The position numbers and the translations under genes were made by a program. Positions 26,005 to 34,652 of a DNA stretch of 64,000 nucleotides are shown one piece after another. Origin of the DNA: Megasphaera elsdenii (GTDB taxonomy: Bacteria; Bacillota; Negativicutes; Veillonellales; Megasphaeraceae). Location of the stretch: NCBI RefSeq assembly GCF_020539865.1, contig NZ_JAJBQV010000003.1:62001-126000 (forward strand). Reading direction: 5' to 3'. Each line of letters opens with the position of its first letter. The stretch's first letter is position 1. The notes below the pieces were generated by a model, which was not told where the DNA came from, ran no database searches, and saw nothing but the letters and a program-made list of their open reading frames with translations.

Positions 26005-26304
26005 ATGTCTGTATTGGATAGCTTTACAGAAGAAATGCTGCAGTCCGAATTGCCTAAACGGGTCATCCTCGAACGCCTGACCCATGGCCTGGAAGTCGAA
26101 AAGCCACCGCAGTTTGCCATCCCGGCTCCGAAGTACACCTTTGAAACGAACTTGCATGGCTTCCGTTACGATTACCAGAACCAGACCGTCACCATTTCCT
26201 ATAAAGTAGCCCACGGCCTTCATGACGATATGACCGTATCCTTTATGACCTTCCGGGTCATCCTGGAAGGGTTGGGCGTTTGTATCCGAATGCAGAAGTG
26301 GTAA
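26005..26304 (+). CDS. Hypothetical 99-residue protein downstream of lysC
   Basis: No family recognised. A soluble, mixed alpha/beta-looking sequence without signal peptide or membrane segment. It has an acidic, helical start (SVLDSFTEEMLQSELPKRVILERL) and a beta-rich second half (KYTFETNLHGFRYDYQNQTVTISYKV). Strong RBS AAGGGGGA precedes ATG 26005. It lies 9 bp after lysC and just before a terminator, so it is the distal gene of the lysC unit. Codon use resembles its neighbours, supporting a real gene. Confidence 0.7.
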   Translation: MSVLDSFTEEMLQSELPKRVILERLTHGLEVEKPPQFAIPAPKYTFETNLHGFRYDYQNQTVTISYKVAHGLHDDMTVSFMTFRVILEGLGVCIRMQKW

Positions 26305-26313
26305 TGAAAGACA

Positions 26314-26347
26314 GAGGGGGTTGTCGCTAGTGCGGCAGCCTCCTTTT
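26314..26347 (+). terminator. Terminator of the lysC unit (CTGTCGC-type)
   Basis: GTTGTCGC pairs with GCGGCAGC through a TAGT loop with GAGG/CCTC extension and a T-run; a diverged member of the terminator family. A type B GTAGGGGC palindrome follows at about 26382-26405. Confidence 0.8.
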
Positions 26348-26426
26348 TGTGGTGAAAGAGGGAAGTCGCGGTAAATTTGTAGGGGCTTCCACGTGGGAAG
26401 CCCGTTAGAGAAATGGAAGGTAACCG

Positions 26427-26792
26427 ATGCATTGTGGAACTGATATCGTACAAATCAGCCGTATAGCCGATATGGCTGCTCGTCACGGTCGTTCACTGGG
26501 GCGCTTTTTCACGGAACAGGAACTGTCCTATTGTCAGCGGTCTGATGGTGCCTGGCGGACTGAATCCTTGGCCGGCATTTTTGCTGCTAAGGAAGCTTTG
26601 TTCAAAGCCTTGGGGACCGGCTTTCGCCAGGGAAAATGGACGGACGTCGAAGTCTGCCATGACTCGCTAGGCGCTCCGTATTACCAACTCCACGGCTACT
26701 ACGCCCAGACCGTGGGCCAGGGTAGCCAGCCGCCGTCCCTATCTATCGCCCATGACGGCGATTACGCCATCGCCTTTACCGTGTTGGGGTAG
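26427..26792 (+). CDS. acpS: Holo-[acyl-carrier-protein] synthase
   Basis: Transfers phosphopantetheine from CoA to acyl carrier protein. 121 residues with the Mg2+/CoA motifs GTDIVQISRI at the N-terminus and ESLAGIFAAKEALFKALGTG mid-protein, normal length for AcpS. RBS GGAAGG lies before ATG 26427. The NAD(P)HX repair gene follows, a pairing common in Firmicutes and proteobacteria. Confidence 0.95.
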   Translation: MHCGTDIVQISRIADMAARHGRSLGRFFTEQELSYCQRSDGAWRTESLAGIFAAKEALFKALGTGFRQGKWTDVEVCHDSLGAPYYQLHGYYAQTVGQGSQPPSLSIAHDGDYAIAFTVLG

Positions 26793-26850
26793 TTGGTATA
26801 ATGGCGGGCTTTTACACGCCCCTTCCAATAAAAATAGGAGAGAAATTACT

Positions 26851-28503
26851 ATGCAAAAAGTCACTACTGCCGCTCAGATGCGGAATATGGATCGGATAGC
26901 GATGCATGGCATCTATGCCATCGCACCGGCTGTCCTTATGGAAAATGCCGGTCATGCCGTAGCTGAACGGGCCGGCGCTTGGCTGGAAGGCTGGGATGGC
27001 AAGGATGTCGTCCTGTTTTGCGGCAAAGGCAATAACGGCGGCGACGGCTTCGTCATTGCCCGCCACATCTTGGCCGCTGGGGCCAGGACCTATGTCTATG
27101 TCCTCGGTCAGGAAGAAGATTATAGCCAAGAAGCACGTCAGCATTTGCATACGCTGCAACAGCTGGCCGACGATGAAACGTGCTTGCTCTTGCCGGCGCC
27201 GCAGTCGGAAGCTGACTGGCAGGTTCTGCAAAAACGGCTTCTCGCTTCTTCTGTCGTCATCGACGCCATGCTAGGGACGGGCTTCCACGGCAGCCTGCGT
27301 CAGCCTATTGCTTCCATCGTTGCCGAAGTCAATGCCGCAGCTGCTGCCGGTGCCGTCACGGTCATTGCCGTCGACATGCCGACGGGTGTCAACTCCGATA
27401 CGGGCGCTGTCAGCAATGGCGACGATGATGAAGACGGGCCGCTCTTTGCCGATATGACCGTCACTTTTGGCGCTCTCAAGCGGGGCTTGGTGCTCTATCC
27501 CGGCCGGGCCTGTGCCGGCCACGTCGAAGTCGACCCCATCGGCATGCCTGGTCCGCTGCTCATGCAGCTCGAAGAAGACCCGGCCTATTTGTTACAAGAA
27601 TCGGATATCGCCGAAATCGTCGTCCCCCGCAGCCCGGACAGCCATAAAGGGACCCATGGTACCATCGCCATCGTCGCTGGCAGCAGCCAAATGGCCGGAG
27701 CCGCCCTCATGGCCGCTCACGGAGCTGTCCGCAGCGGAGCCGGCAAGGTCTTCCTCCGCGTGCCCGGTGCGACGGCGCCGTACTGCATCGGTGTCCAGCC
27801 AGAAATTATGGTCCGTGGCGTCGGTACGGGCGATCACTTTACGGCTGCTGATGCCGATGAAATCATTGCCGAAAGTAAGAATTGGTCAGTCCTGGCCATG
27901 GGGCCCGGCATGGGCCGCGACGCCGGGACGAAAGCCTTTCTCCTGAAAGTCCTGGAAGCGGCAGCTTGCCCAATCGTCCTCGATGCCGATGCCCTCAACT
28001 TGCTAGCTGGAGAAAAGGCCCTCATCGCTTCCCGTGGCAGTCGGATCATCATGACGCCGCACTTAGCTGAATTTTCTCGCCTCAGCGGGTTATCCATGAC
28101 GGAAATCAAAGCGGACCCCATTGCGGCAGCCCGGCACTTTGCCTCAGAATGGAAAGTTAACCTCGTCCTCAAAGGAGCGCCGACGCTCATCGTTTCGGCT
28201 AGGACGGGAAATGTCTACATCAATTCCACGGGCAACGCCGGCATGGCCTGCGGCGGCATGGGCGATGTCCTGACTGGAATGATTGCCGCCATGACGGCTC
28301 ATCAGGGCATGAGCGATTTGTGCAGTGCTGCTTGTGCTGGTGTCTATCTTCACGGGGCAGCCGGCGATGCTTGCCGCAAGGCTCACGGCCCGTATGGCTT
28401 TACGCCGATGGAAACAGCCGATGCCCTTCCCGGCGTCTTGGCTTCTTTAGAAGAAGATTTGGCCCTGCCCATTTTGCAGCAGCCTTTGATTGGAGGAAAG
28501 TAA
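26851..28503 (+). CDS. Bifunctional NAD(P)H-hydrate epimerase / ADP-dependent dehydratase
   Basis: Repairs hydrated NADH and NADPH. 550 residues: an N-terminal YjeF_N epimerase domain (MENAGHAVAE, GKGNNGGDGFVIARHL, DAMLGTGFHG; residues 1-220) fused to a C-terminal ribokinase-like dehydratase (GAVRSGAGKVFLRVP, MGPGMGRDAGT, DADALNLLAG, GNAGMACGGMGDVLTG). The start is ATG 26851 with RBS AGGAGAG; an in-frame codon at 26752 inside acpS has no RBS. Next gene begins 2 bp after the stop. Confidence 0.94.
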   Translation: MQKVTTAAQMRNMDRIAMHGIYAIAPAVLMENAGHAVAERAGAWLEGWDGKDVVLFCGKGNNGGDGFVIARHILAAGARTYVYVLGQEEDYSQEARQHLHTLQQLADDETCLLLPAPQSEADWQVLQKRLLASSVVIDAMLGTGFHGSLRQPIASIVAEVNAAAAAGAVTVIAVDMPTGVNSDTGAVSNGDDDEDGPLFADMTVTFGALKRGLVLYPGRACAGHVEVDPIGMPGPLLMQLEEDPAYLLQESDIAEIVVPRSPDSHKGTHGTIAIVAGSSQMAGAALMAAHGAVRSGAGKVFLRVPGATAPYCIGVQPEIMVRGVGTGDHFTAADADEIIAESKNWSVLAMGPGMGRDAGTKAFLLKVLEAAACPIVLDADALNLLAGEKALIASRGSRIIMTPHLAEFSRLSGLSMTEIKADPIAAARHFASEWKVNLVLKGAPTLIVSARTGNVYINSTGNAGMACGGMGDVLTGMIAAMTAHQGMSDLCSAACAGVYLHGAAGDACRKAHGPYGFTPMETADALPGVLASLEEDLALPILQQPLIGGK

Positions 28504-28504
28504 C

Positions 28505-29440
28505 GTGAAAAAAAGAAGCTTCTTTACAGCTGCCTTAGCCCTGGTCATGAGCCTTATGCTCGTCCTGGCCGGTTGTGGTAACAGCGCGTCGTCCAGCTCG
28601 TCTGGTGGAGGCGCCAAAGCCGTTCAGTCTTTAACGGCCTCTGACAAGGATTTGCGCGTGTCTGTCCTCAATGTCGGGCAAGCCGATGCGACGCTCATCC
28701 AGTATAAAGGAAAGAACATGCTCATCGATACGGGCGATGTCGACAGCCGGGCTGATTTGGTCAAACAGCTCAAAGAACGCAAGGTCAAGGACCTGGACAT
28801 CGTCGTCATCACCCATCCTCACGGTGATCACATGGGCGGCATGGCAGAATTGTTCAAAGATTTCAAAATCAAACAGATTTATGACAATGGCCAGAGCGCT
28901 AATACGGCCATGTACCGCAATTACCTGAAGAACATCAAAGCTAAGAATATTACCTATAAAGTCTTAAAGAAAGGCGATACCTTCACCCTTGGCGATGACG
29001 TCAAATTCGCGGTTTTGTCGCCGGATAAGCCCTTTACCAAAGAAAATACCCAGGGCGTTTCCGAAAGCGGCTTGACCAATAATAATTCCATTGTCTGCAA
29101 GATGACTTATGGCCAGTTTGCCATGATGTTTACTGGCGATGCCCAGAAAGAAGCGGAAGACCAGATTCTCAAGACTTATAAACCGGCTGACCTCAAATCA
29201 GACGTCCTCAAAGTAGGCCATCACGGCAGTAAGACCTCCTCATCTGATGCCTTCGTCAAAGCGATTGCGCCTAAAGCGGCAACTATCTCCTGTGCCGCAG
29301 GGAATCAGTACAAGTTCCCACACGAACCGACCTTGAAGACTTTGCAGAAATATAACGTCGAAGTTTATCGCACCGACCGCAATGGCACCATTACCATCAC
29401 TACCGACGGCTCGTCGTACAGTATCGCAAAGGAGCACTAA
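28505..29440 (+). CDS. Secreted lipoprotein with ComEC-like metallo-beta-lactamase domain
   Basis: 311 residues. A lipoprotein signal peptide ends in LVLAGC (lipobox), followed by a Ser/Gly linker and a metallo-beta-lactamase fold: VLNVGQADATLIQYKGKNMLIDTG, the HxHxDH motif THPHGDHMGGM, TGDAQKEAE and VGHHGSKTSSS. This matches the C-terminal nuclease-like domain of ComEC but without the membrane channel, so it is probably a surface-anchored hydrolase, perhaps nuclease or phosphodiesterase. GTG 28505 is chosen: GGAGGAAAG ends 4 nt before it. It is coupled to the upstream NAD(P)HX gene and to the downstream DUF3006 gene, its usual partner. Confidence 0.85.
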   Translation: MKKRSFFTAALALVMSLMLVLAGCGNSASSSSSGGGAKAVQSLTASDKDLRVSVLNVGQADATLIQYKGKNMLIDTGDVDSRADLVKQLKERKVKDLDIVVITHPHGDHMGGMAELFKDFKIKQIYDNGQSANTAMYRNYLKNIKAKNITYKVLKKGDTFTLGDDVKFAVLSPDKPFTKENTQGVSESGLTNNNSIVCKMTYGQFAMMFTGDAQKEAEDQILKTYKPADLKSDVLKVGHHGSKTSSSDAFVKAIAPKAATISCAAGNQYKFPHEPTLKTLQKYNVEVYRTDRNGTITITTDGSSYSIAKEH

Positions 29441-29441
29441 C

Positions 29442-29660
29442 ATGAAAAAAGAACTCGTCGGCAGCATCGACCGCATTACCGAACAGACAGCCTGCATCAT
29501 CCTCAACGACGATGAACACCAGCTCCAGATTCCACTCGAACTCCTGCCAGACGGCGCCGATGAAGGCATGGCCTTCACCATCACCATCGAACGCAACGAA
29601 GAAGAAGAAAAACGCCTGGCCGAAGAAATCGCAACCCTAAAAGAAAGCCTCTCCCAATAG
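29442..29660 (+). CDS. DUF3006 family small protein
   Basis: 72 residues, acidic, with the DUF3006 pattern: an N-terminal beta-rich part (VGSIDRITEQTACIILNDD...LQIPLELLP) and a charged helical tail. DUF3006 genes very often follow ComEC-like metallo-beta-lactamase genes, as here with a 1-bp gap, suggesting a functional pair of unknown activity. RBS AAAGGAG is inside the end of the upstream gene. The transcription terminator overlaps its last codons. Confidence 0.82.
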   Translation: MKKELVGSIDRITEQTACIILNDDEHQLQIPLELLPDGADEGMAFTITIERNEEEEKRLAEEIATLKESLSQ

Positions 29661-29679
29661 GAGAGGTTTTTTCTTTTGC
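29641..29679 (+). terminator. Terminator overlapping the end of the DUF3006 gene
   Basis: CCTCTCC (29649) pairs with GGAGAGG (29661) around CAATA, flanked by an A-rich arm and a TTTTTTCTTTT tract. Confidence 0.88.
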
Positions 29680-30180
29680 TTTTTACGGATTACGAGCCAC
29701 TGCCTTTCCTCGGACTCAAATGCGGCGTTCCGCCGCGACAGACTCAAACTAACAACGACGCTTCGGGAAACCCTCAGCGCGTAGCGGGCCGCCTTCACAG
29801 GACGGCCCCTGCGATGCAGCCGAGCTGCGTCAAACTCATGATTATATTATGACCGTGTGCCATTTGCCATAAATTCCGGCTGCTCACATAAGTCACGGCG
29901 GGCCGTCTTGGACAGGTCGGCCCCTACATATCGCATACAGGCGATGAGTGAGAAGGCCGTTTACCGAATATAACCCAAATACACAGCTAACGGCCTTGTG
30001 CGTAGGGGCTGTACCAAGCCTTTTTGGCCCGTCAGGTGCCGACTAATAGGAGTCGCAGGACGGCTGCCCAAACGGACAGCTATAGTTGGGCAGACCGCTG
30101 TGATATTCAACCACAGCCTATTCGAGCATAATGGTGAGCTTTTCTCGATGAGCGATTTCCCGGTTGTACAAAGAAATTGA
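29680..30180. repeat. Mosaic repeat spacer, no gene
   Basis: Contains CGGACTCAAATGCGGCGTTC with CGCGACAGACTCAA (about 29713-29750), CGACGCTTCGGGAAACCCTC-AGCGCGTAGCG, inverted type B palindromes (about 29785-29812 and 29903-29931), and a direct type B palindrome (GGGGCTGTACCAA, 30004-30016) whose right arm (TTGGGCAGACC) is displaced by the 62-bp unit at 30019. Confidence 0.75.
30019..30080 (+). repeat. 62-bp nested repeat unit, copy 2
   Basis: Sits in the loop of a type B palindrome: left arm GGGGCTGTACCAA ends at 30016 and right arm TTGGGCAGACC starts at 30086. Confidence 0.82.
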
Positions 30181-30214
30181 AATCTGATACAATAAACTCA
30201 AGGAGGTGTGGCCG

Positions 30215-31252
30215 ATGGATGAAGAGATAATGCAGGATGTAAAGGAGCAGCTGGTGGGCGCGCTAGACTACGATCAAGCAGCGAAAGGCGTTTTGTCACA
30301 GAAAATGGTGCTGGCTTATATCTTGAAACGGACGGTTCCCGAATTTGAGTCGGCCAGCCTCGACGATATTGCCAATATCTACATCGAAGGGACGCCGGAA
30401 GTCAGTACGGTTCCGGTTTCTAAGGACAAAACGAACGCGGTCCGACATGCCTTGGAGCGACAGGATACACCGAAGATCAAAGGGGCACAGAATGAAGATA
30501 ACAGCATAACCGAAGGCTCCATCGTCTTTGATATCTTGTTCCGGGCGAAGGCACCGGAAACGAATGAGCTTATTACGCTGATTATCAATGTAGAAGCCCA
30601 AAAACGATTGAACCCGAAAAAGAAAACCGGAGATACCTATCCTCTATTAAAAAGAGCTGTCTATTATGCCAGCCGATTGATTTCTTCGCAAAAAGGGACC
30701 GAATTCATCAATAGCGACTACGATAAAATAAAGAAGGTCTATACTATTTGGATCTGCATGGAAGCCCCACAGGGAAAAAGTGCTATCAACCGTTATCAGC
30801 TGAAAGAACAGCATTTGCTGCACCGCTATAAGGAACCTTGTCAGAATTATGACCTCATGGGCATCATTTTTGTCTATCTGGGAAATAGCAAAGTCAAGGA
30901 CCAGCTGATAAACCTGCTTGATTTGATGTTCAAATCATCAAAGAACGCCAGTGAAAAGATTACGACCCTGCATAATGATTTTGGGATTGATTTGACACAA
31001 GAAGAAGAGGGGGATTTGGAAGTCATGTGCAACTTAGGAGAAGGAATCTACGAAGATGGCCTGATGAAAGGCAAACAAGAAGGATGGGAGAAAGGTAGAA
31101 AAGAAGGCAGAAAAGAAGGCAGAAGGGAAGGAAAATTGGAATTAGCTCTTGAAATGTTGAAGGATGGGATGGCCTTAGAAAAAGTAGCAAAGTACAGCAA
31201 ATTATCACTTTCCATCATCAAGGAACTTGCTAAACAAAATAAATTGATTTAG
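30215..31252 (+). CDS. Rpn-like PD-(D/E)XK nuclease/putative transposase family protein
   Basis: 345 residues. A nuclease core is suggested by EGSIVFDILFRA (Asp) followed about 20 residues later by IINVEAQK (E-A-Q-K), the pattern of the PDDEXK group that includes Rpn recombination-promoting nucleases. The C-terminus carries the usual family tail of Gly-spaced basic/acidic repeats (KGKQEGWEKGRKEGRKEG). It is more diverged than the second copy at 36.7 kb. ATG 30215 with RBS AAGGAGGTG. Base composition is more A+T-rich than its neighbours, consistent with an accessory gene. A terminator follows at 31263. Confidence 0.75.
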   Translation: MDEEIMQDVKEQLVGALDYDQAAKGVLSQKMVLAYILKRTVPEFESASLDDIANIYIEGTPEVSTVPVSKDKTNAVRHALERQDTPKIKGAQNEDNSITEGSIVFDILFRAKAPETNELITLIINVEAQKRLNPKKKTGDTYPLLKRAVYYASRLISSQKGTEFINSDYDKIKKVYTIWICMEAPQGKSAINRYQLKEQHLLHRYKEPCQNYDLMGIIFVYLGNSKVKDQLINLLDLMFKSSKNASEKITTLHNDFGIDLTQEEEGDLEVMCNLGEGIYEDGLMKGKQEGWEKGRKEGRKEGRREGKLELALEMLKDGMALEKVAKYSKLSLSIIKELAKQNKLI

Positions 31253-31262
31253 GAATAATTAC

Positions 31263-31304
31263 AAAACACCGCTACGGGGCAAGAAACCATTGGCGGTGTT
31301 TTTG
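31263..31304 (+). terminator. Terminator of the Rpn-like gene
   Basis: AAAACACCGC pairs with GCGGTGTTTTT around a loop of about 20 nt. Confidence 0.82.
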
Positions 31305-31560
31305 TTGAAATTCCCTCGGATTCAGATGCGGCGTTCCGCCGCGACAAACTCAAATTGACAATGACGCTTCGGGAAACCCTCAGCGCATAGCGGGCCGCCC
31401 TTTGGCCGGCCCCTACGATGGCCCCGGATGGGGCCCTTTCCACAAGCCGAGGGTTTCCTGAGGTGATGTCGTCTACTTGAGTTTAACGTCGCATTGTGGC
31501 CTGAGCCCGAGGCGGCCTACGGACGGCGGTCTGCGGGGCCGTCAGGTCCCTTTTATATAT
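31305..31560. repeat. Mosaic repeat spacer, no gene
   Basis: CGGATTCAGATGCGGCGTTC module (about 31318-31352), GACGCTTCGGGAAACCCTC module, inverted type B palindrome (about 31392-31417), then a diverged GAGCCGAGGGTTTCC module running to GGGGCCGTCAGGTCCC (about 31444-31552). Confidence 0.75.
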
Positions 31561-31587
31561 ATTCCCTCACACGTTTTACTAAACATG

Positions 31588-31593
31588 TATAAT
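31588..31593 (+). promoter_or_regulatory. Candidate -10 of the phytase gene
   Basis: TATAAT about 38 bp before the ATG; no good -35 is seen. Confidence 0.4.
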
Positions 31594-31630
31594 GCATAAA
31601 AACAAATTATTACAATCGAAAGGAAAAATT

Positions 31631-32674
31631 ATGATTAGATGTAAAAAAATTGCAGTCATCCTGGCTGTTTTTTCGGCCATGGGTATGGTTGTTCAAGGTC
31701 AAGGAAATGGCGATAGTATCGCGCTTTCTCAGAATGTACGCACGCCTTTACCGGCCTTGGCGCCGGCAGCGTATCGGGGTCATTTCTGGCGTGTCGATGC
31801 GGAAAATAATGGGGGCTTGCCTCGGAATTTCCGCACGTGTCAGTCACCTTTTCATAAGGTGGAACATAAATATGCATCGGAAGTCGATTCGTCTTATGTT
31901 CCATCGCGGAAAGGACTGGATGATTTGCGTATTTCCGGGTCCGGCCAGTTTTCGGCCCGCCAGTTCGACGCCCTTGTCCATGAGTTGCGGAAGAAGACCA
32001 AGGGCCCTATTTATGATGTCGACTTGCGGCAGGAATCGCATGGCTTCTTTAACGGCACGGCTATCAGCTGGTACGGCCGTCACGACTGGGGCAATATCGG
32101 CAAGTATCCGGCCGAGGTCCTGACTGATGAGCAGCAGCGCTTGCAGGCCGCTTTGGGAAAGGACGTCCTTGTCTACGACCAGGGGAAAGGCGATTTACCC
32201 ATTCATCCTCGAGTCATAGCGGTCCGACGCGTCCAGACAGAACAGGAACTGGCAGACAGCAAAGGCATCCACTACGTCCGCCTGGCTAACACGGACCATC
32301 TTTGGCCGACGCCGGGCGAAATCGATGCCTTCTTAGCTTTCGTCCGCACCTTGCCGGATGACGCCTGGCTCCATTTCCATTGCGAAGCCGGAGCCGGCCG
32401 GACGACGGCTTACATGGTTATGTACGACATGATCAAAAATCCCGGCCTGCCCTATAAGGACATCGTTTATCGCCAGTACGAAATCGGCGGCAACTACACG
32501 CCTCACGACGTGGCCCATCCTAAACGGAGCGATTGGAAAGGAACGTATTATCATGAAAAACACGAAATGGTGTCTTTATTTTATCAGTATGTGCAAGACC
32601 AGGTGAGACAGGGAGGAAGTCAGTCGTGGTCGCAATGGTTGAAGAATAAAAGAATGAGAGTCAATAACAGTTGA
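31631..32674 (+). CDS. Protein-tyrosine-phosphatase-like phytase (myo-inositol polyphosphate phosphatase)
   Basis: 347-residue secreted enzyme. After a signal peptide (MIRCKKIAVILAVFSAMGMV) comes a PTP-like domain with the P-loop HCEAGAGRTT: nucleophile Cys251 and phosphate-binding Arg257. The general-acid loop is in ANTDHLWPTP. The P-loop and flanks match cysteine phytases of rumen Negativicutes such as Selenomonas ruminantium, where HCEAGxGRTT is characteristic, and a related enzyme is known from Megasphaera elsdenii. It removes phosphates from phytate, probably in the periplasm. ATG 31631 is chosen over 31592 because it has RBS AAAGGAAAAA and starts the signal peptide. A gene for a plant-derived phosphate source fits a gut or rumen habitat. 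Confidence 0.9.
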   Translation: MIRCKKIAVILAVFSAMGMVVQGQGNGDSIALSQNVRTPLPALAPAAYRGHFWRVDAENNGGLPRNFRTCQSPFHKVEHKYASEVDSSYVPSRKGLDDLRISGSGQFSARQFDALVHELRKKTKGPIYDVDLRQESHGFFNGTAISWYGRHDWGNIGKYPAEVLTDEQQRLQAALGKDVLVYDQGKGDLPIHPRVIAVRRVQTEQELADSKGIHYVRLANTDHLWPTPGEIDAFLAFVRTLPDDAWLHFHCEAGAGRTTAYMVMYDMIKNPGLPYKDIVYRQYEIGGNYTPHDVAHPKRSDWKGTYYHEKHEMVSLFYQYVQDQVRQGGSQSWSQWLKNKRMRVNNS

Positions 32675-32784
32675 AATAAAACTGCCACGAAAGACAATGA
32701 AATGTGAATAAATAAACATAAATAAAATTTTTATGCAAAAGCACCCTTTAAGTTTTTAAAAATGGTGATTAAAAAATAAAGGAT

Positions 32785-32809
32785 AAATGGCTTTGTTTAG
32801 CCGATTTTT
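32785..32809 (+). terminator. Possible weak terminator after the phytase gene
   Basis: AAATGGCT pairs with AGCCGATTT (one bulge) around TTGTTT, then TTTTT. The rest of the A+T-rich 32675-32842 spacer shows no gene. Confidence 0.4.
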
Positions 32810-32842
32810 ACTAGGATAAAAAAGGAAAACAAACATTGAATT

Positions 32843-32871
32843 TTGACAGGCCTTGAGAAAAGTTGTATAAT
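32843..32871 (+). promoter_or_regulatory. Consensus sigma-A promoter of SLH porin 1
   Basis: TTGACA, 17 bp, TATAAT: a perfect match to consensus. Predicted transcription start near 32878, giving a leader of about 194 nt. Confidence 0.88.
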
Positions 32872-32877
32872 AATCGC

Positions 32878-33071
32878 AACAGGTGTGGTGCGGACGCAGG
32901 CAACACCTGCGAAAAGAGCAAAAAAACAGTAACTTTTTCAAGGCAGTAAAAGAGAGGAAACTAGGACAACTCGCCAATGAACCCTTGGAAAAAATACGTT
33001 TCGGCGCTCGCTAGTAACGGTGTAAGACTTTTTACGAAACTTATTTTTTTATTGGAAAAGGGGTAATCCTC
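32878..33071 (+). promoter_or_regulatory. Structured 5' leader of SLH porin 1 (candidate cis-regulatory RNA)
   Basis: Three elements shared with the second porin leader. P1: CAGGTGT (32880-32886) pairs with ACACCTG (32903-32909), loop with GTGCG...GCAGG. P2: TTTTTCAAGG (32934-32943) pairs with CCTTG-G-AAAAA (32983-32993) and closes a 39-nt core (32944-32982) nearly identical in both leaders. P3: GTTTCG (32998-33003) pairs with CGAAAC (33035-33040), directly followed by TTATTTTTTT, a terminator-like layout about 20 nt before the porin start. CGTT (32997-33000) can alternatively pair with AACG (33016-33019), which excludes P3. No known riboswitch class recognised. Confidence 0.6.
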
Positions 33072-34472
33072 ATGAAAACAAAAGTATTAGCAGCTCTCGC
33101 AGCAACTATGGCTGTTGGCGCAACTTGTGCCTTCGCAGCTAACCCGTTCGTCGACGTACCGTCCGACAGCTGGGCTTATAAATCCGTCGTAGAATTGGCT
33201 GACGCCGGCATCATCCAAGGCGTTGACGGCCAGTACTTCCAGGGCAACCGTAACATCACTCGTTACGAAGCTGCTGAAATGGTCGCAAAAGCTATGGCTC
33301 ACATGGACAAAGCTTCTGTCGAACAGCGCGCTCTCATCAACAAACTCGCTGACGAATATGCTGACGAACTCAACAACCTCGGCGTTCGCGTAAGCGCTTT
33401 GGAAAACCGCGTTGGCAACGTAAAACTCACCGGTGATGCTCGTATTAAATATGCACATCAGGAATCTTATAAACACTTAGATAACACCACAGGAAAGATT
33501 ACAGATGCTGGTAAGAAGAATGATGCTTCTTGGATGTATCGTGTCCGTATCCGTGCTAATGCGCAGGTCAACGACCGCACGAAAGTTACTTATGGCATCA
33601 CGACGGGCGACCGCAGCTTTGCTGATAATAGCGCTGCTAGCAGTGAAAACAATCCGTACACGGATATCGCTAAAGTCGACTACAACTTCGGCGGTAACAA
33701 CTGGAACCTCAGCGTTGGCCGTACCGATGCTTATCACCTCGGCGGTGATCGTGCTTACGGCTACAACTACGGTGATATCTTCGACCGTGCTGAATTGAAA
33801 TACCAGAACGATAAATTCGCTGCTACCGCTGGCTATGGTAAATTTAAGACTGATGGCTCCGATACGGACTATGGTAAAGTAACGGGTAAGAATGCTACTG
33901 ACACTGAAGATGCCCTTTCTGGTGTTAAGACTGGTTATGGCGAATTAGAAGGCTTCTTCGGCGGTGGCCGTGCAGCTGGTTCTGCTCTCGGTGTTTATTA
34001 CAACGATTTCACTCGTGCTGATGGTACAAATCATGGTACAGATGATGTCTTCCATGCTGATGATCTCTGGGGTGCCTATGTAAGTGCTAACCTCGGCAAA
34101 TGGAATGCCCTCGCTAACTACGAACACGTTTCCTTCGTCGATGGTGCTAAAAACATCAACAAGGACGATAATGCTGACGTATGGATTGGCAGATTGACTT
34201 ATGGCAAAGCTGGTTTCGCTACGCCGAAGTCCTGGGATGCTTGGGTTGAATACATCAATGCTGAAGACGGTGCTTTCATTGGTGGTAACTCCACGTCTTG
34301 GAGATTCTCGAAAGATATGGATAACATCGAATCTTGGGGTGTCGGTGCCGATTACACCTTCGCTAAGAATGCCATGTTCCAGGTTATGCAGTCCTTCGGT
34401 ACGAACACCAAAGACGGCAATGCAGAAGATCCGGGAGAACAGACACGCGCTCAGTTCGTATTCGTATTCTAA
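33072..34472 (+). CDS. SLH-domain outer-membrane porin (OmpM-like), copy 1
   Basis: 466 residues. Signal peptide MKTKVLAALAATMAVGATCAFA, one SLH domain (about residues 24-78: NPFVDVPSDSWAYKSVVELADAG ... ITRYEAAEMVAKAM), a short coiled coil (about 85-112) and a C-terminal beta-barrel with alternating aromatic strands, ending in Phe (RAQFVFVF) as outer-membrane proteins do. In Negativicutes such proteins are abundant porins whose SLH domain holds the outer membrane to the cell wall. The first 125 residues are identical to copy 2, while the barrels differ. RBS AAAAGGGG before the ATG. A consensus promoter and structured leader suggest very high, controlled expression. Confidence 0.93.
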   Translation: MKTKVLAALAATMAVGATCAFAANPFVDVPSDSWAYKSVVELADAGIIQGVDGQYFQGNRNITRYEAAEMVAKAMAHMDKASVEQRALINKLADEYADELNNLGVRVSALENRVGNVKLTGDARIKYAHQESYKHLDNTTGKITDAGKKNDASWMYRVRIRANAQVNDRTKVTYGITTGDRSFADNSAASSENNPYTDIAKVDYNFGGNNWNLSVGRTDAYHLGGDRAYGYNYGDIFDRAELKYQNDKFAATAGYGKFKTDGSDTDYGKVTGKNATDTEDALSGVKTGYGELEGFFGGGRAAGSALGVYYNDFTRADGTNHGTDDVFHADDLWGAYVSANLGKWNALANYEHVSFVDGAKNINKDDNADVWIGRLTYGKAGFATPKSWDAWVEYINAEDGAFIGGNSTSWRFSKDMDNIESWGVGADYTFAKNAMFQVMQSFGTNTKDGNAEDPGEQTRAQFVFVF

Positions 34473-34498
34473 TCTTTCCTTTTTGCAAGGAGATTATC

Positions 34499-34531
34499 AA
34501 AGACCACCCAGAAATGGGTGGTCTTTTTTTG
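34499..34531 (+). terminator. Terminator of SLH porin 1
   Basis: AAAGACCACCC pairs with GGGTGGTCTTT around AGAAAT, followed by a T-run. Nearly the same hairpin ends porin 2. Confidence 0.92.
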
Positions 34532-34617
34532 CATATGCTAAATCGGCATAATACGTAAAACGTGGCTTGTTTATGCCCTTTATAGGCCTTTTTGTTATGA
34601 TAAAAACTTACATGATT

Positions 34618-34646
34618 TTGACAAAACTTGCAAAATGGAGTATAGT
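34618..34646 (+). promoter_or_regulatory. Promoter of SLH porin 2
   Basis: TTGACA, 17 bp, TATAGT. Predicted start near 34653; leader of about 188 nt. Confidence 0.85.
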
Positions 34647-34652
34647 AGAAAA

